Shown in pieces: positions 1 to 7,097 of a DNA stretch of 49,689 bases (position 1 is its first letter; each line of letters opens with the position of its first letter). The stretch is from Verrucomicrobiaceae bacterium UBA2429. GTDB lineage: Bacteria > Verrucomicrobiota > Verrucomicrobiia > Verrucomicrobiales > Verrucomicrobiaceae. The notes under the pieces are model-generated. The model saw only the letters and a program-made list of their open reading frames with translations. It was not told where the DNA came from and ran no database searches. The translations under genes were made by a program, and so were the position numbers. Location of the stretch: contig DDQZ01000058.1 in NCBI GenBank assembly GCA_002343505.1, positions 629 through 50,317 on the forward strand, read 5' to 3'.

Positions 1-686
1 GCCTCGTAGAGCATGACGCCGACGGCGTAGAGGTCGGCGCGCCCGTCGAGGGGGATGCCGGGGATGAGGGCCTCCGGGGCGAGGAAGTCGGGGGTGCCCA
101 TGGCCATGTTGGTCTTGGTGAGGCCGCTGAGCGCGGGATCGCTGTGCTTGGCGAGGCCGAAGTCGGCCACTTTGACCTCGCCGGTTTGTTTGATGAGGAT
201 GTTGGCCGGTTTGATGTCGCGGTGGATGACGCCCTGGGCGTGGGCGTAGGCGAGGGCGTCGCAGACGTGGGCGGTGATGGAGAGGGCGTGGGCCTCCGGC
301 AGCCTGCCCTGGGAGCGGATGAGCTGGGCGGCGTCGGTGCCGTCCATGAACTCCATGACGATGTAAAACATGCCGGTGCCGGTCTGGCCGAAGTCCCAGA
401 CATTGACGATGCCGGGGTGCCTCATTCTGGCCATGGTGCGCGCCTCGTTTTTGAAGCGCCCGGCGAACTCGGTGCCGGCGTCATCGCCGGCGGAAAGGGC
501 GCCGGGCAGGACCTTGAGGGCCACCACGCGGTCGAGTGAGGTCTGCACCGCCTTGTAAACGGCGCCCATGCCGCCGCGTCCGAGCAGGGAGAGGAAGTGG
601 TATTGCGGCAGCATGGCCTGCATTTCCTCCAGAGAGGGGGGCTGCCAGGGGCCGGCGGGTTTGGAGCTGGAGGAGGCGGGGGTCAC
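1..686 (-). CDS. Serine/threonine protein kinase, Hanks type (C-terminus cut by window start)
   Basis: Cytoplasmic N-terminal kinase domain that phosphorylates Ser/Thr on unknown targets. Reading the minus strand from GTG at 686 gives a short Pro/Ser-rich lead, then the glycine loop GRGGMGAVYK (about 36-45), ATP lysine K58 in VALK, the catalytic loop HRDIKPAN (H155-D157) and the metal-binding DFG (D175). The activation segment continues through GTPDFLAPE to RADLYAVGVMLYE at the window edge, so all catalytic residues are present. The start is inferred: an in-frame TAA lies near 736-738, and GTG is the first good start after it, though no clear ribosome site precedes it. An ATG at residue 22 is the alternative. 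It lies 70 bases downstream of the ECF sigma gene on the same strand. Sigma-kinase pairs are common in Verrucomicrobiota and Planctomycetota, where the kinase is thought to tune the sigma factor. Any transmembrane or sensor region would lie outside the window. Confidence 0.93.
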   Translation of the reverse strand, partial: MTPASSSSKPAGPWQPPSLEEMQAMLPQYHFLSLLGRGGMGAVYKAVQTSLDRVVALKVLPGALSAGDDAGTEFAGRFKNEARTMARMRHPGIVNVWDFGQTGTGMFYIVMEFMDGTDAAQLIRSQGRLPEAHALSITAHVCDALAYAHAQGVIHRDIKPANILIKQTGEVKVADFGLAKHSDPALSGLTKTNMAMGTPDFLAPEALIPGIPLDGRADLYAVGVMLYE

Positions 687-756
687 GAAAAAGAAAGGGG
701 CTGCAACCCTGCTTTCGGAAAACTGGCGCGGGTGTTACAGGGAAATAAGCCGGGCG

Positions 757-1500
757 TCACTTTTCAGCCAGCACGCCCTGGAGCCAGGCCAGCTCGCCTG
801 GAATCTCCTCGGGCGTGAGCACGGTGCGGGCGACCTCCGTGCGCAGCAGCTCGCGGAACTTGGTGCGCAGGCGGTGGATGAGGATGCGGGTGGCGGCCTC
901 GCTGGAGCCGAGTTTTTCGGCCAGCTCCCTGTGCGAGGGCGGCTCGTCGTCCCAGAGCAGGTAGGGCAGCAGGAGGTCGAAGGTTTCGCCGCGCCCGGCG
1001 GACTTGAAGGCGGCGCGCATTTTTTCCCGCACGCCGGCCAGCAGCTCGTGCGCCCAGGCGCGGGTGAAGATCCACTCGGGGTCGCGGATGTCCTGCGGCT
1101 CGCTGGCGTAGCGCTGCTCGGCGTTCATCTCGTCAAAGGAGACGTGGGGTGAGTGACTGCCGCGCTTCTGGGCGCCGGTGTTGCGCAGATGGTCGCTGAG
1201 CGCATGCCTGAGGATGCCGAGCAGGAAGGAGCGGAGCTTCCCGGCCTCCTCGCGCGCGGTCTGGATGGCGTCTTCGGTGATGAGCTTTTCAAAGAAGGAC
1301 TGGGTGAGGTCCTCCGCGTCCTCGGGGTTGTGGCCGCTGCGGCGCAGGTAGGCGTAAATGGGGTACCAGTAGCCCTTGCACAGCTCCTCCATCGCGCGCG
1401 CGGCGGCGGCGGCGTCTTTTCCCTGCACGGTGCGCACGAGTGTCCAGTGCGTGGTGGGAAAAGCGGAGGCTTCCGGCGGGGGGGGGTTCTTTTTTTTCAT
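757..1500 (-). CDS. ECF RNA polymerase sigma factor (kinase-linked type)
   Basis: Sigma-70 family factor of 247 residues that should direct RNA polymerase to a small regulon. Region 2 is visible as [11 protein letters not shown] followed by [14 protein letters not shown] (about 61-74). Region 4 is visible as a helix-turn-helix, [20 protein letters not shown], near the C-terminus. The N-terminal FPTTHWTLV signature is one I associate with Verrucomicrobiota/Planctomycetota sigma factors encoded beside Ser/Thr kinases. The open frame extends upstream to 2160 but overlaps the divergent gene at 1657. ATG at 1500 (MKKKN) gives the normal family length and is preferred. The kinase gene follows on the same strand after 70 bases, suggesting one transcript. 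A TGTTACCC-type element lies about 100 bases upstream and resembles one before the second ECF gene at 29049, so autoregulation is plausible. Confidence 0.92.
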   Translation of the reverse strand: MKKKNPPPPEASAFPTTHWTLVRTVQGKDAAAAARAMEELCKGYWYPIYAYLRRSGHNPEDAEDLTQSFFEKLITEDAIQTAREEAGKLRSFLLGILRHALSDHLRNTGAQKRGSHSPHVSFDEMNAEQRYASEPQDIRDPEWIFTRAWAHELLAGVREKMRAAFKSAGRGETFDLLLPYLLWDDEPPSHRELAEKLGSSEAATRILIHRLRTKFRELLRTEVARTVLTPEEIPGELAWLQGVLAEK

Positions 1501-1603
1501 CCAGGCGGGGGGGTTTTCCGGTGAAATGGCACGATGAGTTTTGCGAATTTTAAGGCCGGCAAACCAGGGTGAAATAAAAAAAGAGCTTTTTTTGAACTTT
1601 CCG

Positions 1604-1626
1604 GGTAACATCGGCGGGAAAATTTC
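1604..1626 (-). promoter_or_regulatory. Putative ECF-type promoter element upstream of the sigma factor gene
   Basis: On the minus strand an AATTTT stretch is followed by CCCGCCGA and then TGTTACCC, about 100 bases before the sigma start. The element before the ECF gene at 29049 has the same order (ATTTTTTGACGCGG then TTGTTACCC). The similarity suggests a promoter recognised by these sigma factors. It was read by eye from two sites and the -35/-10 assignment is not established. Confidence 0.4.
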
Positions 1627-1656
1627 GAAGATAAGGTTTGAACCATTCTCGCTGTC

Positions 1657-2499
1657 ATGAATACCGCCGTCCGTTTTTTCTGTGTTTCCTGCATTGCAAC
1701 GGGCGGCTTGATGGCCTTTCCACCCGCGCCGTATTACACGATCTACGGCATCGTTCGCGATCAAGTCGGCCAGACGCTGGCAGTGGAGGGGGCGCAGATC
1801 ATTTTGCTCAAAGGACAGACCGAGGTGGGGCGCGCGCCGGTGGTCACCGGGCTGCAACTGGATCAAAACTACGAGATCAGCCTGCGCATAGACACTGGCA
1901 GGCCAGGCACCGCGCTCTACACCAGCGCCGCCATCCAGGCCAACACGCCTTACAGCCTGGCGGTGGAGATGAACGGGGAGCGGTTTTACCCCATCGAGGT
2001 GGCGGGCACCCTGACGGCGGGCAAGGGCGGCGAGCGCGTGCGGCTGGATCTCAACCTCGGCGAGGACAGCGATGGCGACGGGCTGCCGGACATCTGGGAG
2101 CAATGGCAGCTTTATCAAGCCGGGCATTACCCTGATGGCAACGGCGTGTGGCCGATCCATCTCATAGACCGCGACGGCGACTTCGACGGCGATGGTATGA
2201 GCAACTGGTTCGAGTATGTGGCGGGCACCTTCGCCGGTGACGCCACCGAGCGGATTGACATGCAGATCAAGGAAAAGACCGCCAGCTTCGTGCGGCTGGA
2301 GTTCTTCGCCATCACCGGCAAGGTTTACACCATCGAGCGCAGCCTGAACATGCAGGGCTGGGAGACGGTGCCCTTCTCCTTCACGGCGGAAGGCACGCCC
2401 CAGCAGGTCTTCGTTGCCGAGGACGTGGGCATCCTGCCTGCCTTCACGATTCCGACGCCGGGCGGCGCGCGGGAGTTTTACCGGCTGACGGTGAGGTGA
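1657..2499 (+). CDS. Exported protein with DxDGDG calcium-binding-like loops
   Basis: Protein of 280 residues with no enzyme motif that I recognise. The N-terminus ([17 protein letters not shown] then a Pro-rich turn) looks like a Sec signal peptide. Residues about 25-130 resemble a beta-sandwich, perhaps of carboxypeptidase-regulatory type ([24 protein letters not shown]). The middle carries two acidic loops, [12 protein letters not shown] and [17 protein letters not shown]. These match the calcium-binding loops of thrombospondin type 3 or dockerin-like repeats, common in secreted verrucomicrobial proteins. The C-terminal 90 residues ([18 protein letters not shown]) look like the beta domain often found at the end of such proteins. 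It is the first of five consecutive plus-strand genes for exported proteins and starts divergently from the ECF sigma gene, so it may have its own promoter in 1501-1656. Confidence 0.8.
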   Translation: MNTAVRFFCVSCIATGGLMAFPPAPYYTIYGIVRDQVGQTLAVEGAQIILLKGQTEVGRAPVVTGLQLDQNYEISLRIDTGRPGTALYTSAAIQANTPYSLAVEMNGERFYPIEVAGTLTAGKGGERVRLDLNLGEDSDGDGLPDIWEQWQLYQAGHYPDGNGVWPIHLIDRDGDFDGDGMSNWFEYVAGTFAGDATERIDMQIKEKTASFVRLEFFAITGKVYTIERSLNMQGWETVPFSFTAEGTPQQVFVAEDVGILPAFTIPTPGGAREFYRLTVR

Positions 2500-2508
2500 C
2501 GGAACTTT

Positions 2509-2540
2509 GAACCACTAATGGACACTAATGAGCACTAATT
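2509..2540 (-). repeat. CATTAGTG-type 10-bp-period repeat, copy 1 (inverted)
   Basis: The minus strand reads as three near-copies of an ATTAGTG unit spaced ten bases apart and flanked by GAACC on the plus strand. It begins ten bases after the stop of the upstream gene. It is the inverted counterpart of the copies at 2607-2638 and 4406-4437. Confidence 0.8.
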
Positions 2541-2606
2541 TTTTCAAGCCGATGAGTTCATGTTTAAGCTTGTCACAGGGGGCTGTTTCACGCCTTCGGC
2601 GTTCGT

Positions 2607-2638
2607 CATTAGCGCCCATGAGTGTGCATCAGTGGTTC
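2607..2638 (+). repeat. CATTAGTG-type repeat, copy 2, overlapping a start codon
   Basis: Reads CATTAGCGCC, CATGAGTGTG, CATCAGTGGTTC: three units at a 10-base period, matching copy 3 at 4406-4437 at about 28 of 32 positions. The likely ATG of the 570-residue exported protein (2618) is the ATG of the middle unit. The first residues MSVHQWF are therefore repeat-derived. A small hairpin, ACGCC-TTC-GGCGT, lies just upstream at about 2590-2602. Confidence 0.82.
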
Positions 2639-4327
2639 TTTCTGTTTTTCATCATTGGCGCCACGGCCCAGGCGCAGTGGCAGAGCACCACCTACGCGCT
2701 GAAAGGCGGCTACAACTCCATCTACCTGCACGGCGCGGCCACCCATGCCACGATGGAGCAGCTTTTCCCCAACAGCGGTGACACGGCCAATGTGCAGGAG
2801 GTCTGGCGCTGGAATCCAAACCCCACGCAGGTGCAGTTCACCACCACGCCGCTGCTGCCCACGCAGGGCACGCCGGAGTGGAGTGTCTGGGTGCGCGGCG
2901 GCGGCGCCAACACGCTGCCAAACCTCACCGGCCCGGCGGCCTACCTGGTGAAATGCGCGGGCACGTCCTCGAACACCTACAACGTGCCCATCGTACACAA
3001 GCCCGCGCCGCCCAGCAGCACCTGGGTTCGCAATGGCGCGAACTTTCTCGGCTTTCCCTCCAGGCTGAATGGCAACTACCCCTTCTTCTCCACCTATTTC
3101 GCCACCTTCCCGGCGGCCATCGCCACGAACTCGAAAATTTACAAGTATGTCGGCGGAGACCTCAGCGCCTCCAATCCCATCCAGGTTTTCTCACCCTCCG
3201 CGGAGCGCCTGGACCGCAACCAGGCCTACTGGTTCGAGTCCGAGGTGGTGGGCAATTTTTATGCGCCTGTGCATGTCACGCTCTCGCTGACGGGCGGGCT
3301 GGATTTTGGCCGCAACGGCTCCATCGTCACCGCGCGCGTGCTGAACCGCACCGCCTCGGTGATGACGCTCACCATCGCCCCCGTGGCCTCCAATGCCGCG
3401 CCTGCGGGGCAGGAGGCCATCACCGGTCCGGTGCCGCTGACACGGCGCACTTTCAACACCGGCACGGCAGCCTGGGAGGAGACGCCGATCGCCACGGCTT
3501 ACAACGAGGTCATCGCCCCGCAATCGGCGGTGGAGCTAAGTTTCGGCATTGACCGCGTGGCCATGGGCGGCACGGCGGACGCCCTCTTCGCCTCCATGCT
3601 GCGCCTCACGGACGCGGCCAACCTTTTCGACATCCTCATCCCCGCCACCGCGCGCAAGACCTCCCTGGCCGGCCTGTGGATCGGCGAGGCGCGGGTGACG
3701 GCGGTGGAAAGCAAGGCGCAGGCGGACGCCATCACGCCCGCCAGCCGCCCCTTCCCGCTGCGCTACCTGCTGCATGTGGCGGACAACGGCACCGCGCGCG
3801 TGCTCTCCCAGGTCTTCCTCGGCCAGCTCGCAGCGGCGCCGCATGACTTCGGCATCTGCACCAAGGAGGCCGGCCTCAAGGCCGACGCCAAGGACAAGGC
3901 CGCCCGCATCGTGGCCACCCACATGCCGCTGGACCGCGTGCTGACGACGGGCACAGGCAGCGTGGCCATCCCCGGCACGCTGACGCGGACCATCACGGTG
4001 CCTTTTGACGATCCCGTCAATCCCTTCGTCCATCAATACCACCCTGACCATGACAACAAGAGCCCGACCGGGGCCGCGCTCATCGCCGGGAAGGAAAGCC
4101 ACGCCGTCACGCGGGAGGTGACCTTCACCTTCACCACCGCCCCGCCGGAGGGCAGCACGGCCACCGGAGGCTGGGGCAGCGCCGTCATTGGCGGCACTTA
4201 TGCCGAGGTCATCCACGGCCTGCACAAGGACAGCGCCGGTGTCGGCACCGGGGACGGCCTGCATCTCACCGGCGTCTTTGAGCTGCGCCGCGTCTCCGAG
4301 CTGGGGGCCATCAGCGTCACTCCGTGA
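2618..4327 (+). CDS. Large exported protein, function unknown
   Basis: Protein of 569 residues starting at the ATG within a repeat unit. Its N-terminus MSVHQWFFLFFIIGATAQA is a good Sec signal peptide ending in AQA. The open frame reaches back to 2528, but the extra 30 residues would precede the hydrophobic core, so 2618 is preferred. No catalytic motif is evident. The mature chain is rich in beta-forming, Thr/Ser/Gly/Pro-rich sequence. It opens with ALKGGYNSIYLHG, an aromatic-rich segment with VWRWNPNP, and WSVWVRGGG, which may form a carbohydrate- or surface-interacting beta domain (inference). The C-terminal half contains FDDPVNPFVHQYHPDHDNK, a His/Asp-rich stretch that could bind metal. 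It sits between the Ca-loop protein and the S74 tail-like protein in the same orientation, separated from each by repeat copies. Its relatives, if any, are likely to occur in the same gene cluster. Confidence 0.78.
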   Translation: MSVHQWFFLFFIIGATAQAQWQSTTYALKGGYNSIYLHGAATHATMEQLFPNSGDTANVQEVWRWNPNPTQVQFTTTPLLPTQGTPEWSVWVRGGGANTLPNLTGPAAYLVKCAGTSSNTYNVPIVHKPAPPSSTWVRNGANFLGFPSRLNGNYPFFSTYFATFPAAIATNSKIYKYVGGDLSASNPIQVFSPSAERLDRNQAYWFESEVVGNFYAPVHVTLSLTGGLDFGRNGSIVTARVLNRTASVMTLTIAPVASNAAPAGQEAITGPVPLTRRTFNTGTAAWEETPIATAYNEVIAPQSAVELSFGIDRVAMGGTADALFASMLRLTDAANLFDILIPATARKTSLAGLWIGEARVTAVESKAQADAITPASRPFPLRYLLHVADNGTARVLSQVFLGQLAAAPHDFGICTKEAGLKADAKDKAARIVATHMPLDRVLTTGTGSVAIPGTLTRTITVPFDDPVNPFVHQYHPDHDNKSPTGAALIAGKESHAVTREVTFTFTTAPPEGSTATGGWGSAVIGGTYAEVIHGLHKDSAGVGTGDGLHLTGVFELRRVSELGAISVTP

Positions 4328-4405
4328 AAAAAATCGAAATCCGAAATTCGAAAACCCAACCGCCGCCCTCACTGCCCAAGCTCTCAGCATCCCCTCCAAT
4401 CAGAC

Positions 4406-4437
4406 CATTAGTGCCCATGAGTGTCCATTAGTGGTTC
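4406..4437 (+). repeat. CATTAGTG-type repeat, copy 3
   Basis: Reads CATTAGTGCC, CATGAGTGTC, CATTAGTGGTTC: three 10-base units in the same direction as copy 2 and inverted relative to copy 1. It lies in the 138-base gap before the S74-domain gene, and its GTG could serve as an upstream in-frame start, but the ATG at 4466 is much better. Confidence 0.85.
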
Positions 4438-4465
4438 CACAACTCACCGCTCCGATTCAGAAAAC

Positions 4466-6652
4466 ATGAAAACACACCGCATCCACCTCATCCTCGCCGC
4501 GTTTTGCGCGCTGCCTGGACTCCTCGCTGCCCAGACCATCACCACCGGTGTGCCGGGCTTCATCAGCTACCAGGGCAAAGTGCTCAACAACACCGGCGGC
4601 CTCGTCGGCTCGCCCACGCCGGTGAACCGCACCGTCATCTTCCGCGTCTGGGACCACCCTTCGAACACGCTCACAGGAAACCTCATCTACTCCGAGCAGC
4701 AGACCGTCACCATCGCCGACGGCGAGTTCAGCGTGCTTGTCGGCCAGGGTGTGGCCACCACGGGCAGCCAGTTTGGCTACAGCGAAACGGCGAAAAAACT
4801 GGCCGACATCGCCACTGCGTTCGGGGGCAGCACGCGCTATCTTGGCGTCACCGTGGATGACGGCACCGCCGCTGTGGACAATGAGATCACCCCGCGCCAG
4901 CAGATCGTCTCCTCCGCGTTCAGCTTCCGTTCCAAGTTTGCGGAAAACCTCGGCACCAGCGCCAGCACGGCCTTGACCACGGTGGACAGCGGCAATGTGG
5001 GGGTGGGCAACACGAATCCAACCGCCCGGTTCATGGTCACCGCCGCCGGCACCGGCACCGGCAGTCCGCAGATGATCGTCACGGCGGATGACACCACCGA
5101 GCGCCTGCGCATCGGCGTGGACAGCACGGGAACCGGCACGGGTTACATCCAGTCCTTCAAGGAAGGCACCGGCGCGCAAAACCTCCTGCTCAACCCCGGC
5201 GGCGGCCGTGTCGGCATCGGCACCACCACGCCCGCCGCCACTTTGGATGTCCGCGGCACCGGCTCGGGCAGCAAGGCACAGTTGGTGCTGGTGGATTCAG
5301 CCAACTCATCCGCCTCGACCGCCTCCTTTGTGAATGTTTCAGGCTGGGGCAACAACATAGCGACGGACACCGGATCCACAGGGCGGCTTTGGTATGTGGG
5401 TTCCTCCAGCGCGTCATCGCATGACATATCCATCTGGAACCAGTCCAATGCGCACCTGGCTTTGGGAACCAACAACACGGAGCGGGTGCGGGTCACCAAC
5501 ACGGGCAATGTCGGCATCGGACAAACGAATCCAGGCGCAAAACTGGACGTGAATGGCAACATCAGCGCGACAGGAAACCTGAGCGTGACCGGCACCAACG
5601 GCTCCTTCAGCACGCCGTTTTTTCCGCCTTCCGGGACCACTACTCTTTCATTGTTCGTTGCTGGAGTTGGCGTCAACGAGCCGCAGATGCGGTTCAACCG
5701 GACGTCAGACGGCCAGTTCTACGACATCGGCATGAACGGCAGCAATGGCTTTGTCATTGATGACAATGACACCCCCCGCCTGACCATCAACAGCGCGGGC
5801 AATGTCGGCATAGGCGAGTCGAATCCAACGGCAAGACTGCATGTGAACGGAGCCATCCAGGTGGCCAACGACAACAACATTACGGGTCTCAATGCACTTG
5901 TTGGATTTAATGACCTCCACCTTTCAGGCGACCCTGGAACGACAGATCTCTTTATCAGTTCCAATGGGCAAGTGGCCATTGGTCCAAACGTGATCTATAA
6001 CAATGTGACTTTCCAGGTCAGGGGCAGGTCCGGAGACGATTTGGTGGCAATGTTTCGCAATCCATCTGGATCCGACGCCTTTTATTTCTGGAACAATGGC
6101 GCCGCGGAAAAGATCGGCGGCACCGCCTGGACGGCCCTCTCCGACCGGCGGGTGAAGGAGAATGTCGTCGAGATTACCGGAGCGCTGGAGAAACTGCTCA
6201 AACTGAGGAGCGTGTCCTTTGAATACAAGGATCCCGCCAAGCACGGGGAGGGCAAATACAATGGCTTCATTGCCCAGGAGGTCGAGACAGTGTATCCGGA
6301 CTGGGTTTCGGATGGCATGGATGGGATGAAGCGGCTGACGATCAACGGATTTGAGTCGCTGGCTGTTCAGGCATTCCGCGAACTGCGGCAGGAAAAGAAC
6401 GCCCAGATCAGCAAGCTGGAGGAAGCCAACAAAGAGCTTCAGGCGCGCCTGAAAAAACTGGAGTCATCAAATTCGGATTCCGCTTCCGCAGGTCTTTCCA
6501 ACGCGGAACTTCTTGAGCGATTGGCCCTTCTTGAAGCCAGGGACAAAGCGCGCGAGGCCAAGCTGGCCGCCATCGAGAAACTGCTGCTGGAAAATGGCCA
6601 ACCCGCCGCGCAGCCTGTGAGCCTGAAGAAGGCGGCCAATGATGCCGAGTGA
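4466..6652 (+). CDS. Tail-fibre-like surface protein with C-terminal S74 intramolecular chaperone domain
   Basis: Protein of 728 residues. MKTHRIHLILAAFCALPGLLAAQ is a clear signal peptide, which fixes the start at ATG 4466 over the upstream GTG at 4421. The body carries at least four spaced repeats of the type NVGIGxTNPxAKLDV (for example RVGIGTTTPAATLDV, NVGIGQTNPGAKLDV, NVGIGESNPTARLHV), typical of trimeric fibre shafts. Near residue 559 comes SDRRVKENV, the signature of the peptidase S74 / endosialidase chaperone. Ser559 and Lys564 match the Ser-Lys dyad that self-cleaves after trimer folding in phage tailspikes. GFIAQEVETVYP and FESLAVQAFREL complete that domain, followed by a C-terminal coiled coil (about 655-715). 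No phage genes are nearby, so a cell-surface trimeric fibre is likelier than a prophage remnant. It lies in the five-gene exported cluster just before the giant protein gene. Confidence 0.9.
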   Translation: MKTHRIHLILAAFCALPGLLAAQTITTGVPGFISYQGKVLNNTGGLVGSPTPVNRTVIFRVWDHPSNTLTGNLIYSEQQTVTIADGEFSVLVGQGVATTGSQFGYSETAKKLADIATAFGGSTRYLGVTVDDGTAAVDNEITPRQQIVSSAFSFRSKFAENLGTSASTALTTVDSGNVGVGNTNPTARFMVTAAGTGTGSPQMIVTADDTTERLRIGVDSTGTGTGYIQSFKEGTGAQNLLLNPGGGRVGIGTTTPAATLDVRGTGSGSKAQLVLVDSANSSASTASFVNVSGWGNNIATDTGSTGRLWYVGSSSASSHDISIWNQSNAHLALGTNNTERVRVTNTGNVGIGQTNPGAKLDVNGNISATGNLSVTGTNGSFSTPFFPPSGTTTLSLFVAGVGVNEPQMRFNRTSDGQFYDIGMNGSNGFVIDDNDTPRLTINSAGNVGIGESNPTARLHVNGAIQVANDNNITGLNALVGFNDLHLSGDPGTTDLFISSNGQVAIGPNVIYNNVTFQVRGRSGDDLVAMFRNPSGSDAFYFWNNGAAEKIGGTAWTALSDRRVKENVVEITGALEKLLKLRSVSFEYKDPAKHGEGKYNGFIAQEVETVYPDWVSDGMDGMKRLTINGFESLAVQAFRELRQEKNAQISKLEEANKELQARLKKLESSNSDSASAGLSNAELLERLALLEARDKAREAKLAAIEKLLLENGQPAAQPVSLKKAANDAE

Positions 6653-7097
6653 GTCTTCACTTTTTCCGTCCATGAAAACGCACCCGGCATCTGGAGAGGC
6701 CCAGTCCCCGTGGACTGCGGCAGCCAGCTGCCGCTTTCTGGAGCCAGCCTTGCTGGCGTCGGTGGCAGAGAGATGTTCCTCTCATGCTTCGGCATTCGGC
6801 CTGAGTGCGGGGGGATTTTCTCGAAAGGCACGCGTGGAGACTTCGACGGCAGCAGGGCTGCCTCGGAAAAGCGGCAGCAGGCTGCCGCAGTCCAGGGTGC
6901 CGCGCACGAATCGCCGTAGGCCGGGTGTGGCGTCAGCCCGCCCGGCTCTTGGCGGTTCGCCCCCACGGAGAGGCTGCGAACACCCACTTCCGCTGATTTA
7001 CACCATCTCCGTTTGCTCCACCTCTGCGGAGACGAGCGGGCTTTCGCCACGCTCGCCCTACGGTCTTCATCATTCTTCATTCTGATTTCCTCTTCCC
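6653..7097. other. 445-base intergenic region filled with palindromic repeats
   Basis: No convincing gene is present. Short frames run on both strands, but their products are repeat-derived and rich in Arg/Ala/Ser. The region contains the inverted repeat pair at 6711-6894, a GC-rich stretch with short palindromes (for example GTTCGC paired with GCGAAC at about 6955-6980) and an AT-richer end before the giant gene. The promoter of the giant gene may lie in the last 80 bases, but I cannot point to clear -35/-10 boxes. Confidence 0.7.
6711..6894. repeat. BIME-like inverted repeat pair (TGGACTGCGGCAGCC family)
   Basis: The left arm (6711-6750) reads TGGACTGCGGCAGCC, A, GCTGCCGCTTT and continues with GGAGCCAGCCT. 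The reverse complement of the right arm (6854-6894) reads TGGACTGCGGCAGCC, T, GCTGCCGCTTTTC and continues with GAGGCAGCCCT. The arms match over about 27 bases with one or two mismatches, then weakly, around a spacer of about 100 bases. Each arm also contains its own CGGCAGC/GCTGCCG hairpin. This is the architecture of paired REP elements. Confidence 0.85.

Noticed and set aside
4466..6652. S74 protein as evidence for a prophage
   Set aside because: No capsid, terminase, portal, lysis or integrase gene lies nearby and the protein has a signal peptide, which phage tail proteins lack.
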